Below, one piece after another: positions 12,172-23,208 of a stretch of 64,000 bases of DNA. The position numbers and the translations under genes are program-made. The notes under the pieces are model-generated. The model searched no databases and was not told the origin of the DNA. It saw only the letters and a list, made by a program, of their open reading frames with translations. Each line of letters begins with the position of its first letter. The stretch's first letter is position 1. Source of the DNA: Batrachochytrium dendrobatidis JAM81 (Eukaryota; Chytridiomycota; Chytridiomycetes; Rhizophydiales); the NCBI RefSeq assembly GCF_000203795.2, contig NW_006281100.1, forward strand, positions 991,370-1,055,369, in the 5' to 3' direction.

Positions 12172-13035
12172 ATGAAACTCGCAGTCACAGTATTGGCATC
12201 AATCCTGTTTGCTTGCTCGGTCACTACAGCCAAACCAGTCAATCCCAGGAAAACTACAAGTGCCGGAGCTAGTACTTCAACCGTCATTCCCAGTGCACAA
12301 GTTATACCTCCAATTGATTTTAGTAAATTTTCAAAGGATGATGTGGAGTTGTTTGAAGAATATCTAGAAAAGGATCAAGAATGTGAAGAGATAAAGAAAG
12401 CGCGTGACTCGGCCAAATCTAAAGAGCTCAATCAAGAAGAATTGTTAAAACGCCTAAGTGGAAAGAATTACGAGCTGTTCATGAAATATCCGAACAAGGA
12501 TGATCCAGTGTATCAAGAAGAGAAAGAGATAATTAATCAGAAGTTTAATGAGGAGGGCGAAAAATTCTTAAGCCTTCAAGAAAAGCGTCTGAAACTCGAT
12601 GACGATCTTTATCACGCTGGCTTGTTGCTTCGTATAGCCAGAAAAGAACTTGCAGGGCTTCTATTCAAAAATGATCCAAGTACAGCATCACTGCATTCTT
12701 ACAGGATATCTCTGGAACTAGATCCCAGTTTTGTTAAAAATATCTATCAATCTCTTATTCTCCAACTAAACAAACAGTCGGGATCCAAGAAAGCCTCTAC
12801 TAGTGGAACCCAGAACCAATCAAAACATCATAAAAGTCCATCATCATCAAGCAAAACGTCTACAGACCAACCCACTCAAACATTATCCAGTACACAAAAA
12901 GCTTCCAAATCTTCCAAATCTTCCAAATCCCATTCTCGATTTTCTCGTTTATGGAAAACTTCCAAATCCAAGAATGAGCGCAAATCATTTTCGAGTCCAC
13001 CCAGTTCTGAAGATTCAGATGAATCACCCGTTTGA
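12172..13035 (+). CDS. secreted Ser/Lys-rich protein, candidate lineage-specific effector
   Basis: Single exon, 287 residues. The start is a classic signal peptide (MKLAVTVLASILFACSVTTA, cleavage probably after TTA), followed by a Thr/Ser-rich propeptide-like stretch. Residues 45-190 are highly charged and helical with no known domain. The tail from 195 is Ser/Lys/Thr low complexity with repeated KSSKSSKS. The leader resembles a family of predicted secreted proteins in Batrachochytrium; that is recalled family knowledge, and function is not known. It sits alone in repeat-rich spacer on both sides, with no conserved gene within 2 kb upstream, as is common for fast-evolving secreted proteins. 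No cysteine-rich pattern or enzyme motif is visible. Confidence 0.8.
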   Translation: MKLAVTVLASILFACSVTTAKPVNPRKTTSAGASTSTVIPSAQVIPPIDFSKFSKDDVELFEEYLEKDQECEEIKKARDSAKSKELNQEELLKRLSGKNYELFMKYPNKDDPVYQEEKEIINQKFNEEGEKFLSLQEKRLKLDDDLYHAGLLLRIARKELAGLLFKNDPSTASLHSYRISLELDPSFVKNIYQSLILQLNKQSGSKKASTSGTQNQSKHHKSPSSSSKTSTDQPTQTLSSTQKASKSSKSSKSHSRFSRLWKTSKSKNERKSFSSPPSSEDSDESPV

Positions 13036-13635
13036 TTTGATTGCTAATCTGAACTGGTTTCGACTGACTCGATTGTGTTTTTATTTGAATAAAATACGAT
13101 ATGATACAATTACCATTTGATATTGGATATTGTATCTGATTATTGTACACAGTCTTGGCTGGTATCATATTGTATATTGACACTTGTATTTCCAACACAA
13201 TACAATACAATACAGTTGATTGTATATTGCATAGTTGTACACATTGATGATGCTGACATGCATGTGTGTATTGTGTCGATATGATATTGCTTGTCATGTC
13301 ATATTGACATGCAATACCAACAATAGTCATGTGTACAGTATCAATATGTTGCACAACTGTAATCCAAACAGGTTGGAGCATGCCACATTGTAGCAATGCA
13401 ACCAAATTGGTACAACACATGTCAACATACATGTACTGTATTGTAGTATACACTAGTAGTGATGATTCAACCAACGACATGCGTGGTTGTAATATTATAC
13501 GTGAAACCACATGCTCATGTCCATGTCCATGATTATGGTGACATACAGTGTTACAATGATGGGTTAGCAACAATGTGATGGAACTGGATGTGTAATACCA
13601 AAACCATGCTCAGAATACGTCATATAACGACAACT
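13036..13635. other. intergenic spacer, low-complexity
   Basis: Six hundred bases rich in ATACAAT, CATGTC and TGTTGTA words, with no supported gene. A 237-codon antisense frame starting here runs through the secreted-protein gene but has no domain and copies its low-complexity tail in reverse. Confidence 0.55.
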
Positions 13636-14024
13636 TGCAGTCGTATTGACATAAATGGACCACTAAATAACAGTGTCATGTCATGATTGATAATACAGTT
13701 GCATTACTGACATGTGTCATCATTGTTGTTGAACTAGATCGCGATCGTATTCGAGATTCAGAACACAACAAATGAGTGTACAGAGTTGTATTGACAATCA
13801 AACACAATACATGAATCTGAGTCCAAATTTGATGATCGTACAATGTATAATTACTAAGAGTGCACCAAATGTAGATTCAACACTATAGTCTGATTGTTAT
13901 AATCAAACACGCAATACAGTCAATGTGCAATATCAACCAAACAAATATGTCAACATTGTTTATTCTGAAGCAAAATCACTGCAAGATAAATACAAGCGAT
14001 CCATTTTACGTGAGTACGACTATA
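13636..14024. mobile_element. MITE copy (Tc1/mariner-like ends)
   Basis: About 389 bp. The left end CAGTCGTATTGACATAAATGGA and the right end TCCATTTTACGTGAGTACGACTA are imperfect inverted repeats of the consensus shared with the copies at 28772, 50558 and 61086. The outer dinucleotides are TG on the left (a decayed TA) and TA on the right. It is the most diverged copy, contains the repeat block 13695-13757, and ends 61 bp from the PIG-V stop codon. No transposase. Confidence 0.65.
13695..13757 (+). repeat. dispersed ~60-bp repeat block, copy 2
   Basis: Partner of 6174-6232. It shares GTTGCATTACTGA, a TGTCAT core and ATTGTTGTTGAACTAGAT, with scattered substitutions and a small length difference. 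Confidence 0.7.
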
Positions 14025-14084
14025 AATAGTAATTTTATACACTGCATTTATCCTGATCACGGACATGCTACAGTCCACATGCAT

Positions 14085-15810
14085 TTATGCTGGGGGAAGA
14101 AAGTTGGCAAATAACACGGCACCAATCACTGGATATGTAGTATAGTAGAAACCAAGTAGTCGGATAAACATAGATTTACCATTCCATTCGACAGTCCATT
14201 TGGCCAATACCCAAAATAATACTGGAGAAGAGGTAAAAAATCTCAAAATGACTTGAACGTGCATAAACAAGGCACATGTACCAAGCATTACCATCCATAG
14301 ATATACAAACGGGAGTAACGTCAATACCGAATAAGGGCGTTTTAGTTTTTTAGTCATGAACCCGACAGAAATAAATTCTGTCCAGTGTTCAAGTGCAAAC
14401 TGTGTAATTCCAGTGCATGATACAATCAGATATGGTGCTGCCAAAAAAAAGTTTGGTATCTGTTGAGCAGTATAGTATTTAAATAGACCATTGTTCCTAT
14501 TGTATTATTATAGATCCAATTTGGGTCAGATTCAAGTATGCAATAAAGGTTCAACTCGAGTAAATTTCCTACCAATAATGCGCTTGCACAAACGAATAAA
14601 TACTTGGAATCTTATGGTTACACCAAGGCCGATAAGTATCTGCATTTTCAGTACAAAACAAAGTCCACCCGTAATATTGAAATAAAATAAACGGAGCAAC
14701 CACTACGCCCAGCGCTATCGTATTTCGCACTATCCGATACATGGTTTGCTATTGTATTTCAATCAAAAAACATGGATTTAAATAAATATTTACAAATGAA
14801 AATACATGCTGCTCTTTTTCAAATCAGCTCATACAGTTTGTATCGTGTGCTTTGCAAAAGGATGCAATAGATCCCAAATAAAGAATCCGGCAAACAGAAT
14901 TCCGTTTCCACGCAGTGATGATGCACCACTCCACCACAAAGCAGCAGCCCAAGTATGATCCTGGACCATATTTAGCATACCCATGAATGCACAAAGTGCA
15001 AAGGGTGATTCTGTATAGCTATCGTAAAACACCAGGATCAGAATGATTGTATAAATTAAAAAAGTCAATTATACATCCTTACATTGATGACATGAATATC
15101 CCCGCTGGATTAAAGGCAAATAAAATTGCTGATACGAATGCAATGTGATTGTCGTGAAGAACGTGTGCCGACAACCTGGTCAAGTTAACACAGTATTCAA
15201 TGGGTTGGATAAATACCATAAATATAAAGATAAAATTGCAGGATTAATCATGACATACTTGTACAAAGCTACTGTTGCCATGACAAAGCAAGTGTTGGAA
15301 ATTAAAATACCAGAGATCACCAATAGAACATGATTGCAAACGGAACTGCCAAAAACACTGGCTATCAAGTCGTAAACAGTTATAATGCAAATGCAAATTA
15401 AATGTTAGAGTTGTATGAGATGCATTGCATAGGTTGATGTCTGATTGGACTTGAAACGTCAGTATCTAAGAATCTAGCCTCTTACAAAGCGAATGTGCTG
15501 CAGCTTGCATCAATAATGGCAGTCCAGGAAAAAATGCAAACTGTTGTTCATAGGTATAACCTTGCTCAGCAATACCCAAAAAATACACGGCATCCCATCT
15601 AACAAGTCTTTTGAGTGTCAGCAGTATCTGAGAAGCAGGTGTACTACACGCAGCAATAGTTGAAGGAGCCAAGACATGTGTTGCTGAAGTGTCATATTCT
15701 GTAGTGGTGAATGTAGACAAAGCTACTATTAAAATATACAATATTCTGCTTGCCATGGCAAGCAACAGCACCTGTCCAGTGTGCGATCTCACAAAAGATA
15801 CAGTGCTCAT
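14085..15810 (-). CDS. GPI18: GPI mannosyltransferase 2 (PIG-V / GPI18)
   Basis: Six exons: 15486-15810 (or from 15873), 15259-15361, 15083-15175, 14835-15018, 14573-14748 and 14085-14496. They give 430 residues, or 451 from the upstream ATG. This multi-pass ER membrane enzyme adds the second mannose to the GPI anchor precursor. Family hallmarks: [15 protein letters not shown] and FAFFPGLPL near the N terminus, [22 protein letters not shown], and [10 protein letters not shown] with [10 protein letters not shown]. Human PIG-V starts about 13 residues before its first membrane helix, which favours ATG 15810; the longer start at 15873 would share a CATG with the divergent DRC11 start. The intron after exon 2 was placed at GTATGT, because a later donor would lose the conserved [19 protein letters not shown] stretch. 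Confidence 0.9.
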
Positions 15811-15871
15811 CAATGATATAGCATGGAAAAGGGTCAAGTTTTGGATATGCAATTTCTTACTATTTTGCAAC

Positions 15872-18800
15872 ATGTCAAACGCGTGAGTTCATTTCCCGGC
15901 TCGCATCTAATAGTCATTGAACTGTCGAGCAGCTTGATAGTAACCAAAGTGTTGATTGTAAAGAATATATAATAGGTATTGGGCAGAAGCTAGTCATTTT
16001 CTCAATGAGCAAATGGATTATGAACTCATGCAGGATGCAATGCTACAGCCAAAAGACCGCGAGTCTGCTTTCCAGCACTTGGCACTATTGTATATCAAGT
16101 ATATTCAAGTCTTTCGAAAACTTGAGGTAAAATGTGTTAAAGTAGACTGGTTTCGATTTAATCAAGATATTGCATTGATATTCCAACAAATTCGACCTGG
16201 TCACATAATAATTGTAATGCAATATTAAATTATAAATGCTAATTGAAAATCAATGCTTGAATAGGATGCATACCACCAAATCTTACATCCTCAAAAAAGA
16301 CGGCTTTTAAAAGAGGTTGTCATGGCAGTCGCTGGTCGTGTCCTTGAAATCAAACATGTAAAGTTGAACATTAGTTGAGCTCAACCACCTCGTATCAGTC
16401 AATGTAACCAAAAATTAAAATATATTGCATGTCAATTTTCTTTGATGATTCTAAAACCCCAATCAGCATATCGTTGGTATTGAGTATTCAGATTTCCAAA
16501 ACTACAATGATATCTTACTGGACCTGAAACTCACGCCCGATCATTTGCGTATAAGTATTCCGCGATACTTTGTTGAAGATCGTCATCAAGAAATTCAAGC
16601 CAGAAAAGAGTTACTCAATCAGCTCAGTGCAAAACCATTTGGATTTGGCGAATCTGCTCAAAAATTTCCAGAAATGAGTATCCTTGAAGCAATCAAAATC
16701 ATTCAAATCAACGAAAGAGGTCGACAAGGAAAACTACGAGCAAAATATATGCGCGACATCAAACTCCAAACCCAACACGAAAAGGAAATGATTGGAAATG
16801 AAGATGAAAACGAAGTGAACGATGCTGCACTGAAAATACAAAAAGTATATCGCGGCTACAAAGCAAGACTGTATTTCAAAAAAGCTTTGCACAATGAGCT
16901 GGTATTTCTTGGAATGCAGGATATGTCACGAGATCCAAAAGTTGACCCAATAGTCAAAGCTAATACCAATCGTGCGCGAAGAAAGATTCTTCAGCAACAG
17001 TACGAGGAAGATTATTTACAAGCATTGATCAACACAAAAGAAAAGATTCTCAAAGTCGAAGGATCAGATATGAAGGAAGCTATCCAGGACGACTTTCGTC
17101 AGTGGTATATGGAGTATAAAAGGTCAAATGGAAAGTTTCCCGAGTTTCCTCCTGATGAGAAATGGCAACAACCTGGATTTAAATTTACACAGCAAGATAG
17201 TGCTGAGCCTACAAGTAGTGACAAATCCAAGATTGAAGAAAAACCTGCAACAGCAGCATCTACAAAAGATCCCAAAAAAAGTAATCAAAAAAGCGATGGC
17301 AAAAAAGATGCTAAAAAGGACACGAAAAAAGGAGCTAAAGACAAGGTAAAGGTGGCATGTAGTTTAAACTAAATTCAACGAGTCAAACAATCGTGTGTTT
17401 GTTATATAATATCTTGTTTAACAATGGTATAGCCTGATGAAGAGGTGGTAGAGGTTCAATTCAAATACGATCAATCCGAGTATCTGACATGCATTTCCAA
17501 CAAGTAAGTAAAGGACATTTAATGATACTATTTTGTGAAACGTTACTCAATGCTATACTTGAATGTTTAGTCAGTCAGAATACGTTGCTAAATGGAAAAC
17601 CAAGGACGAGACTGAAAATTTTGCTCAAAAACATGATCAAGAAATTATCAAAACAGACAAACGTCGCGAAGTGGAAGCCGAGGTAAGTGTCCGCAAAATG
17701 CAGCATATTCATCAATTCATTTCACAATTTCTATTGGCTAAGTTAATTTGATATCTCTATATAGATTAAAAAAGTATGTGTTTGATATTTTACAAGACGA
17801 GCTTAAAAACTTGAAGCTTGCTGTTGAACGGGAAAAAAATGCCAAAGGAAAAAAGACTAAAGGAAAAAGTGGGAAAAAAGGTGACTTATTTGAACTGATA
17901 CAGCATGATAAATGTCAAATCATCTAATTACCATGACATTTAGGTGGGAAAAAAGGGAAAAAGGGAAAGAAAGGAGGAAAAAAGGTTAGCTATTTGGATT
18001 TAAATACCATACAATTATCAAGGCTTAATTTAGGCAAATGCATGATTATGCATTGATTGATTAGGAAAAGGGGAAAAAAGGGAAAAAAGAGAAAGACATT
18101 ACTGCAAATCGAACCATGGAGTCTCTTGTGGAGGAGCTTATTCAAACGGGAATTTTGCAAAAGGTAATCCATGTGTTTTTGAAAAATCAAATATATTGGC
18201 TACAAAAGTTTTACAAAAATAAGGACGCTGAATAATTTAACTTTAATATAGCATACTGATGTATCTCTTGACAAATTTATTGGAGAATTCAACGTTATGG
18301 ATGGATCGGTCACTAGAGAAACAGTAATATATCCATCCATGGCAGAACTTCAAAGAGTATGTTGTAATCCAATCGTGTTAGCTGTTCAATTAGCATATAG
18401 ATTGCAGTGTCATTCAACAATGAGCATCATGTAATTTTAAATATAGGTGATGGTGGAATATTGCGTTTTACCAATGTGTTTGAGTCACCAGCCTTTGGAA
18501 CTTCCTAAAGTGGTATCAATTCTACTTTTTGGATCACACGGTACAGGTAAATCTATGCTTGTGCAAGCTCTAGCTACAGAAACAGGTGCACAAATCTTCA
18601 ATCTCTCTCCCCGGAATACAGTCGGCCAATTCCAAGGGAAAAACAACGTAACAAAAATGATCCATATGATATTTAAAGTTGCTCGTGCACAAACTCCTGC
18701 CATCATCTACGTTGACAATATCGAGATGGTGTTTGCAAAAAAAGTACCCAAAGACGATACATCTGATCCCAAGCGAATCAAAAAAGACTTGATCAAAAGC

Positions 18801-19500
18801 ATCAAAAGCATTCGAGATTTAAACGGAAGGGTTATTTTTATTGGAACAAGCAGTAAACCCTGGGATGCAGATGTAAAGGCCATGTTACCACTGTTTGATA
18901 AAGTTATCTTGTGTCCCAAGCCAGACTACTCGTCAAGAATGCAATTGTGGAAACAGTTTATTTCTGAACGATGTGGCGAAAGATATGCAACAATAAATAT
19001 AAGCTTGTTGGCAAAAATAACAAACGGATGCTCGGCAGGGACAATCAAAATGATCTGTGACCACGTTTTAACTGATCGTCGAATCAAACTAGTACGTTAT
19101 TATTCATCACATGGCACCGACTTTTACATATTGTATTTGCAAAATTTGAACTGTCATGTTTATACTTGTACATGTATATTTTAGCTGCGAACTAAATGTC
19201 TAGCAACAGCCGAGTTTGTTGAGCACATACTGAGTTCTCCTATCGAAAACAAGGAAGAAGACAAACTATACAAGGTAACTCCAAATGTGAAGTGCAATTT
19301 CGATCAACTCATGGCCATGTAGATTTTGAAATCTAATGAATGGTAATTCTTGACATGTATGATCACAATAGGATTTTTTCGAAAAAACACCACTATTAAA
19401 AAAGCGTGCTGGACTTTTTGTTGTGCCAGATGAGGAAGAAGACTCTGGTAAAAAGGGGACAAAGGGTAAAAAAGACAAGGATCCCAAAAAAAAGAAATAA
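15872..19500 (+). CDS. IQCA1: dynein regulatory complex subunit 11 (IQ and AAA domain protein, IQCA1)
   Basis: Thirteen exons: 15872-15882, 15976-16126, 16265-16357, 16467-17345, 17433-17503, 17571-17682, 17775-17880, 17944-17984, 18065-18163, 18252-18356, 18447-19091, 19185-19274 and 19372-19500. They join in frame to 843 residues (human about 820). DRC11 is part of the nexin-dynein regulatory complex that controls flagellar bending. Visible are the conserved N-terminal helices, an IQ motif ([15 protein letters not shown], near 206), Lys/Gly-rich linkers, and an AAA domain with Walker A GSHGTGKS at 585-592. Walker B is atypical (IIYVDNIE, with Asn where Glu is usual), so ATP hydrolysis may be weak. 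The exon 7 acceptor (17774) is the least certain junction. The tail is Lys-rich, as in animal orthologues. It is divergent with GPI18, with essentially no spacer. Confidence 0.92.
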
Positions 19501-19637
19501 ACCAATCAGGCTTGCTATCAAGCATGAGTAGAGTGACAAGTGATATTAGGACTTTAATTCATTTTTTACAAGTGATGTAAAGTTTATTTAGTCGTAATCT
19601 CGAAACTTGTATTCTAATATAATTTACAGTCGACTTT

Positions 19638-22600
19638 CTATTTTCCATTGTTTTTGGGCAACGATTCAACAGGAATGTTCATGGCAACGTCAAAAAGATT
19701 CAAAACATTGATTTTTTTGCCTCCTAATTGCTTGGAAGTTTGTATCTTGAATCGACCACCCCATGGGGACAAAATGCCTAGTATAATGCATATAAACTGT
19801 TAGAATCATTCAACTCAAATCAATTTACTCTTATTCAAGTCTAACCTTGATCTGCCCAAATATCCCGATGCTGTTTTGAACCAGTAACTGTTCCAGGCAT
19901 GGGCATAAACTCTGCCAACAGCCCGTTTGTTTCGGTAAGCATTCCATTGGTAGATTCAATGTCATTTCTATCCATCCGTTGAAGATACGCCAGCTTTTGC
20001 TCATTTGCTGCCTTTTCCATCTCTGTTACTTTTAATTTTGATTCTGCACGCTTCTTTAACGACATTTCTGTAAACCAATACAGTCGCTCCATAAAACCCA
20101 TAGCCATGGGTGTGGAGGTAAAGCGCGGAAGTCTCCGTGCAGGAAGCTCACGTACTTTGGATTTTATGCTTTGTGTTCGTTTAGCTAAAGATACCAGTTT
20201 TCTATGTTCAAGTCTAGCTTGAAGCTGATCAAGCCGCAATTCGGACGAGTCATCGTAGTCTTCTGGCATAGTATTTCGACGAAAACTGATACAATCACGT
20301 TTTGCAGGAGTAGTAATCAAATTTCGAATCATATCAGTATTGAACTGTTTTGTCTGAGGAGTATGTACGTTTTCTCCAGAATTAGATGGTACGCCTGAAC
20401 GTGCTTGATTTGTGTAATACAAAGCCATTTTTTGAAGTTGCTCTTGTATAGTCATGTAACGCTTTTCCCATTCGGTGTTTAGATCTTCCTGATCTTTTTG
20501 TGCTTGGTCAAGCTGTAATGTCATATGATTTATTCTTTCACTACAATATTCACAAAATATTTTAGTTTTATGATCATTCAAATACATAATTTATATATAT
20601 CGATAGATCAAGTTTACTTGATTTGTTAAACTCAACTTGTATTCTGATTGCATAATGTGCATTTGCTGAGCGTGTAACAAAGTTAGCTCAATCACCTCCT
20701 GCATACTAAAAAACTCCTTGTCTGCATCAAGGTTCTGAAAAACATCTACTTTTGTCTGCTTTCCGCTACCTAGTGCATTATTTTCAACCGTATGGCTTAC
20801 AAAACAAGTCGGTTAAATTACTTTGTGAATCAAACAAATAAGCTTTTAAACCATGTGCTCGGGTATACCTGGTATATGTTGAATGATTGTCCATAAAAGT
20901 GTTGACAATGTTTTGAATGTCTTCGTCTCTAAATCGTTGAAAGTACTACACAGTTGTATATTTTTAATAAAATAGCATTTGATTTAATCTTTTTAAAAGG
21001 ATCGATACAAATATGCAAGTAGTGTACCTTTTTGTCCAAGTCAGAATAGTTGGCACTGTGAGCACTTGCTTCGGAAATTTCATCTTCCGACTCATAATCA
21101 AATTCATTTTCATCCACGTCGTTTTGTGAGCTGTGATTTGAATGGTTTAGTCTGTTTCTCGTGAATGGTTTCCGTAAGTGGGCACGTTTCCCCAAATCAA
21201 TTAATGTATTGAGGCTATTGCATCGCAAGTTTTTTTTTGCAGTACCAAACAAGGTGCTTTTAATAGATTTCTCCCTTGACTGATCAGGTGTTTTTTTACC
21301 GTCAGCATCGTCCATTAGCATGTCGCACATAGCATCTGTAGTTGTCACATTGTCAATCATGTCATCTATGTTTTGATAATGCATATGCAATAGTTTAAAA
21401 TCATTGCACGAGTACGATCGAGGGCGTGGAAATGATGGTTGTTTAAACATGATAGTTCCTGTTTTTGTAGATATGTAGTTCATACTTGGTCCAGGAACGG
21501 GAAAGGGCCGTTTCAAAATTTGTGATAGAATATTTTTCAAGCCAGGAAACGTTTTCTTCAAATGGAGTTTGAATCGTTTCAGTAGAGTCCGGACATGGAT
21601 AAGCCATTCTGGTTCATTGGTGGCATAAAGCTGGATTGTGGATTTTAGTTTAAGCAAGGCAATTTCCTTTGCATGGGCTTCCTCTGTTATTAAAAACTGT
21701 CGATCTTGCTTTGATTTAGTCAAACAAATATTACTTTGGGGTGAGAACTGTCGACCATGAGAATTTTCATGTAATGTGTTGGAGTTACTTTCAAGATTTG
21801 CACTTGTGGTACCTATGCGATTGATAATCTGGCCATTCTCGTCATTGATCAGACTTAGCTGCTCGCTTTCCTGATGCATGATCAATTTAGACATTAGGCG
21901 TTCCCACAATGCCAATCGATGATGTACCTTTGTTCTATTCATTTGAATATGCATGTTTTCCAGCTTTCTTATCACAATATCCAGTACATGGTGATGTTGC
22001 TGATGTTCCGTTTGAAGCTTTAGCAGCGCATTCCGTTTATCACCCCAAGGACGCGAATACATTTTTACAGCCTTGACTAGATCAAAAAATGGCTGGTGAA
22101 AATCAGATTTGCTCCGGTAGAGTTTGGAAAACAGTAGAGTAAGTTCAAGCTTGACATCAGATGGAACAGATTGCTTGAGAAAATCATTTTTCCAAGCCGT
22201 TACATCTTCTATAGATGTTTCCAAATTGCTTAATACTTGAATGAGATTATTGCAGAGAATGTCAAACTCGGTGTAAACGACTGGATCATCTTCCGAGGTG
22301 ATGATATTGAGGATTGTTCCAGGATGTTGTTGGCTGCCTTGAAAGCGTTTGAAATCTTGGATTACAGAATTGATTGAAAGGTTTATTTGTGGAGGCTGCT
22401 GTAAGGCTGTATCTTGGGATTGAATTGGAGTCAGTTGAATGGGACGGCCTGGTTTAGTAGAGTCCAATGATGAAAGTCGCGCTTTCGACTGTTTCGACTT
22501 TGAGTCCGAATGATGCTGTTTCTGTGATGCTGTTATTTGTAGAATTCAAATATTGAAATAATAAAATGAAATTTATGTCAATTATTAAACCTGCTAATAT

Positions 22601-23176
22601 TGTGTTGATAATATTCAATCAACTTGGATGTTTGAATTAGAAAAGATGCTTACGTGCAAGTCGACCAGGCTCTTCTTGGTTCAACAACGGTTTAAAGTCT
22701 GGCATACTTTTTTCAATAACGATTTGTACTTCATTGTACGTATCGGATGCAGTATGAGTATTGGAATGGTCTTTTTTAAATGTTTTTCGATCTGTATAGA
22801 TTTCATATCAAAGCAATGCAATATTGTTGGCATCCATTTTCAACTTGCATGCAGCAATAGACACGAGTTGCATATATCACCACAATAAATGCACTAGAAC
22901 CAAATCATACATACTTGGTGAACCTGACTTGCTATCTTCAAGTTGTTTCTGTTGATATGGCTTAACACCAATTTTTTCCTTTGTCGATGCTTGGATGGGT
23001 ATTTGAAGACCAGATGCTGAACTTTCATCAAGCTGAACGCGCAGCGTTTGAGCTGAACCTAGTTGCTGCCCACTTTGAGATGTTTCCTGGGATTCTCCAA
23101 TAACATTGTTGCTGATATTGGACTTGGATAGTGTGAGGTTATTTCTTATATCAGATAATGTTGCTCTTGTAGTCAT
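19638..23176 (-). CDS. unrecognised coiled-coil protein, possibly flagellar
   Basis: Seven exons: 22915-23176, 22654-22728, 21028-22529, 20869-20945, 20618-20795, 19846-20512 and 19638-19777, all joining in phase to 966 residues. No domain is recognised. Residues 1-115 are polar and disordered. Residues 120-340 are helical, with short conserved-looking clusters such as SRPWGDKRNALLKL and WERLMSKL. An acidic stretch (DVDENEFDYESEDEIS) lies near 600, and a coiled coil spans about 680-900. It ends with an ordered tail, LSPWGGRFKIQ. It is convergent with DRC11, whose stop is 137 bp away. Together with its long helices that suggests, but does not show, an axonemal or basal-body role. TATAAAAT ends one base before the assumed ATG, and the next gene upstream stops only 32 bp away, so the 5' end may be wrong. 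Confidence 0.75.
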
Positions 23177-23208
23177 ATTTTATAGTGCTAGCTAATATTG
23201 ATTCAAAG

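Noticed and set aside
11889..12287. 132-codon minus-strand frame with hydrophobic segments
   Set aside because: Overlaps the signal peptide region of the secreted-protein gene in antisense; hydrophobicity arises from the complement of polar codons.
12860..13573. 237-codon minus-strand frame
   Set aside because: Antisense shadow of the Ser/Lys-rich tail plus low-complexity spacer; no domain and no splice support.
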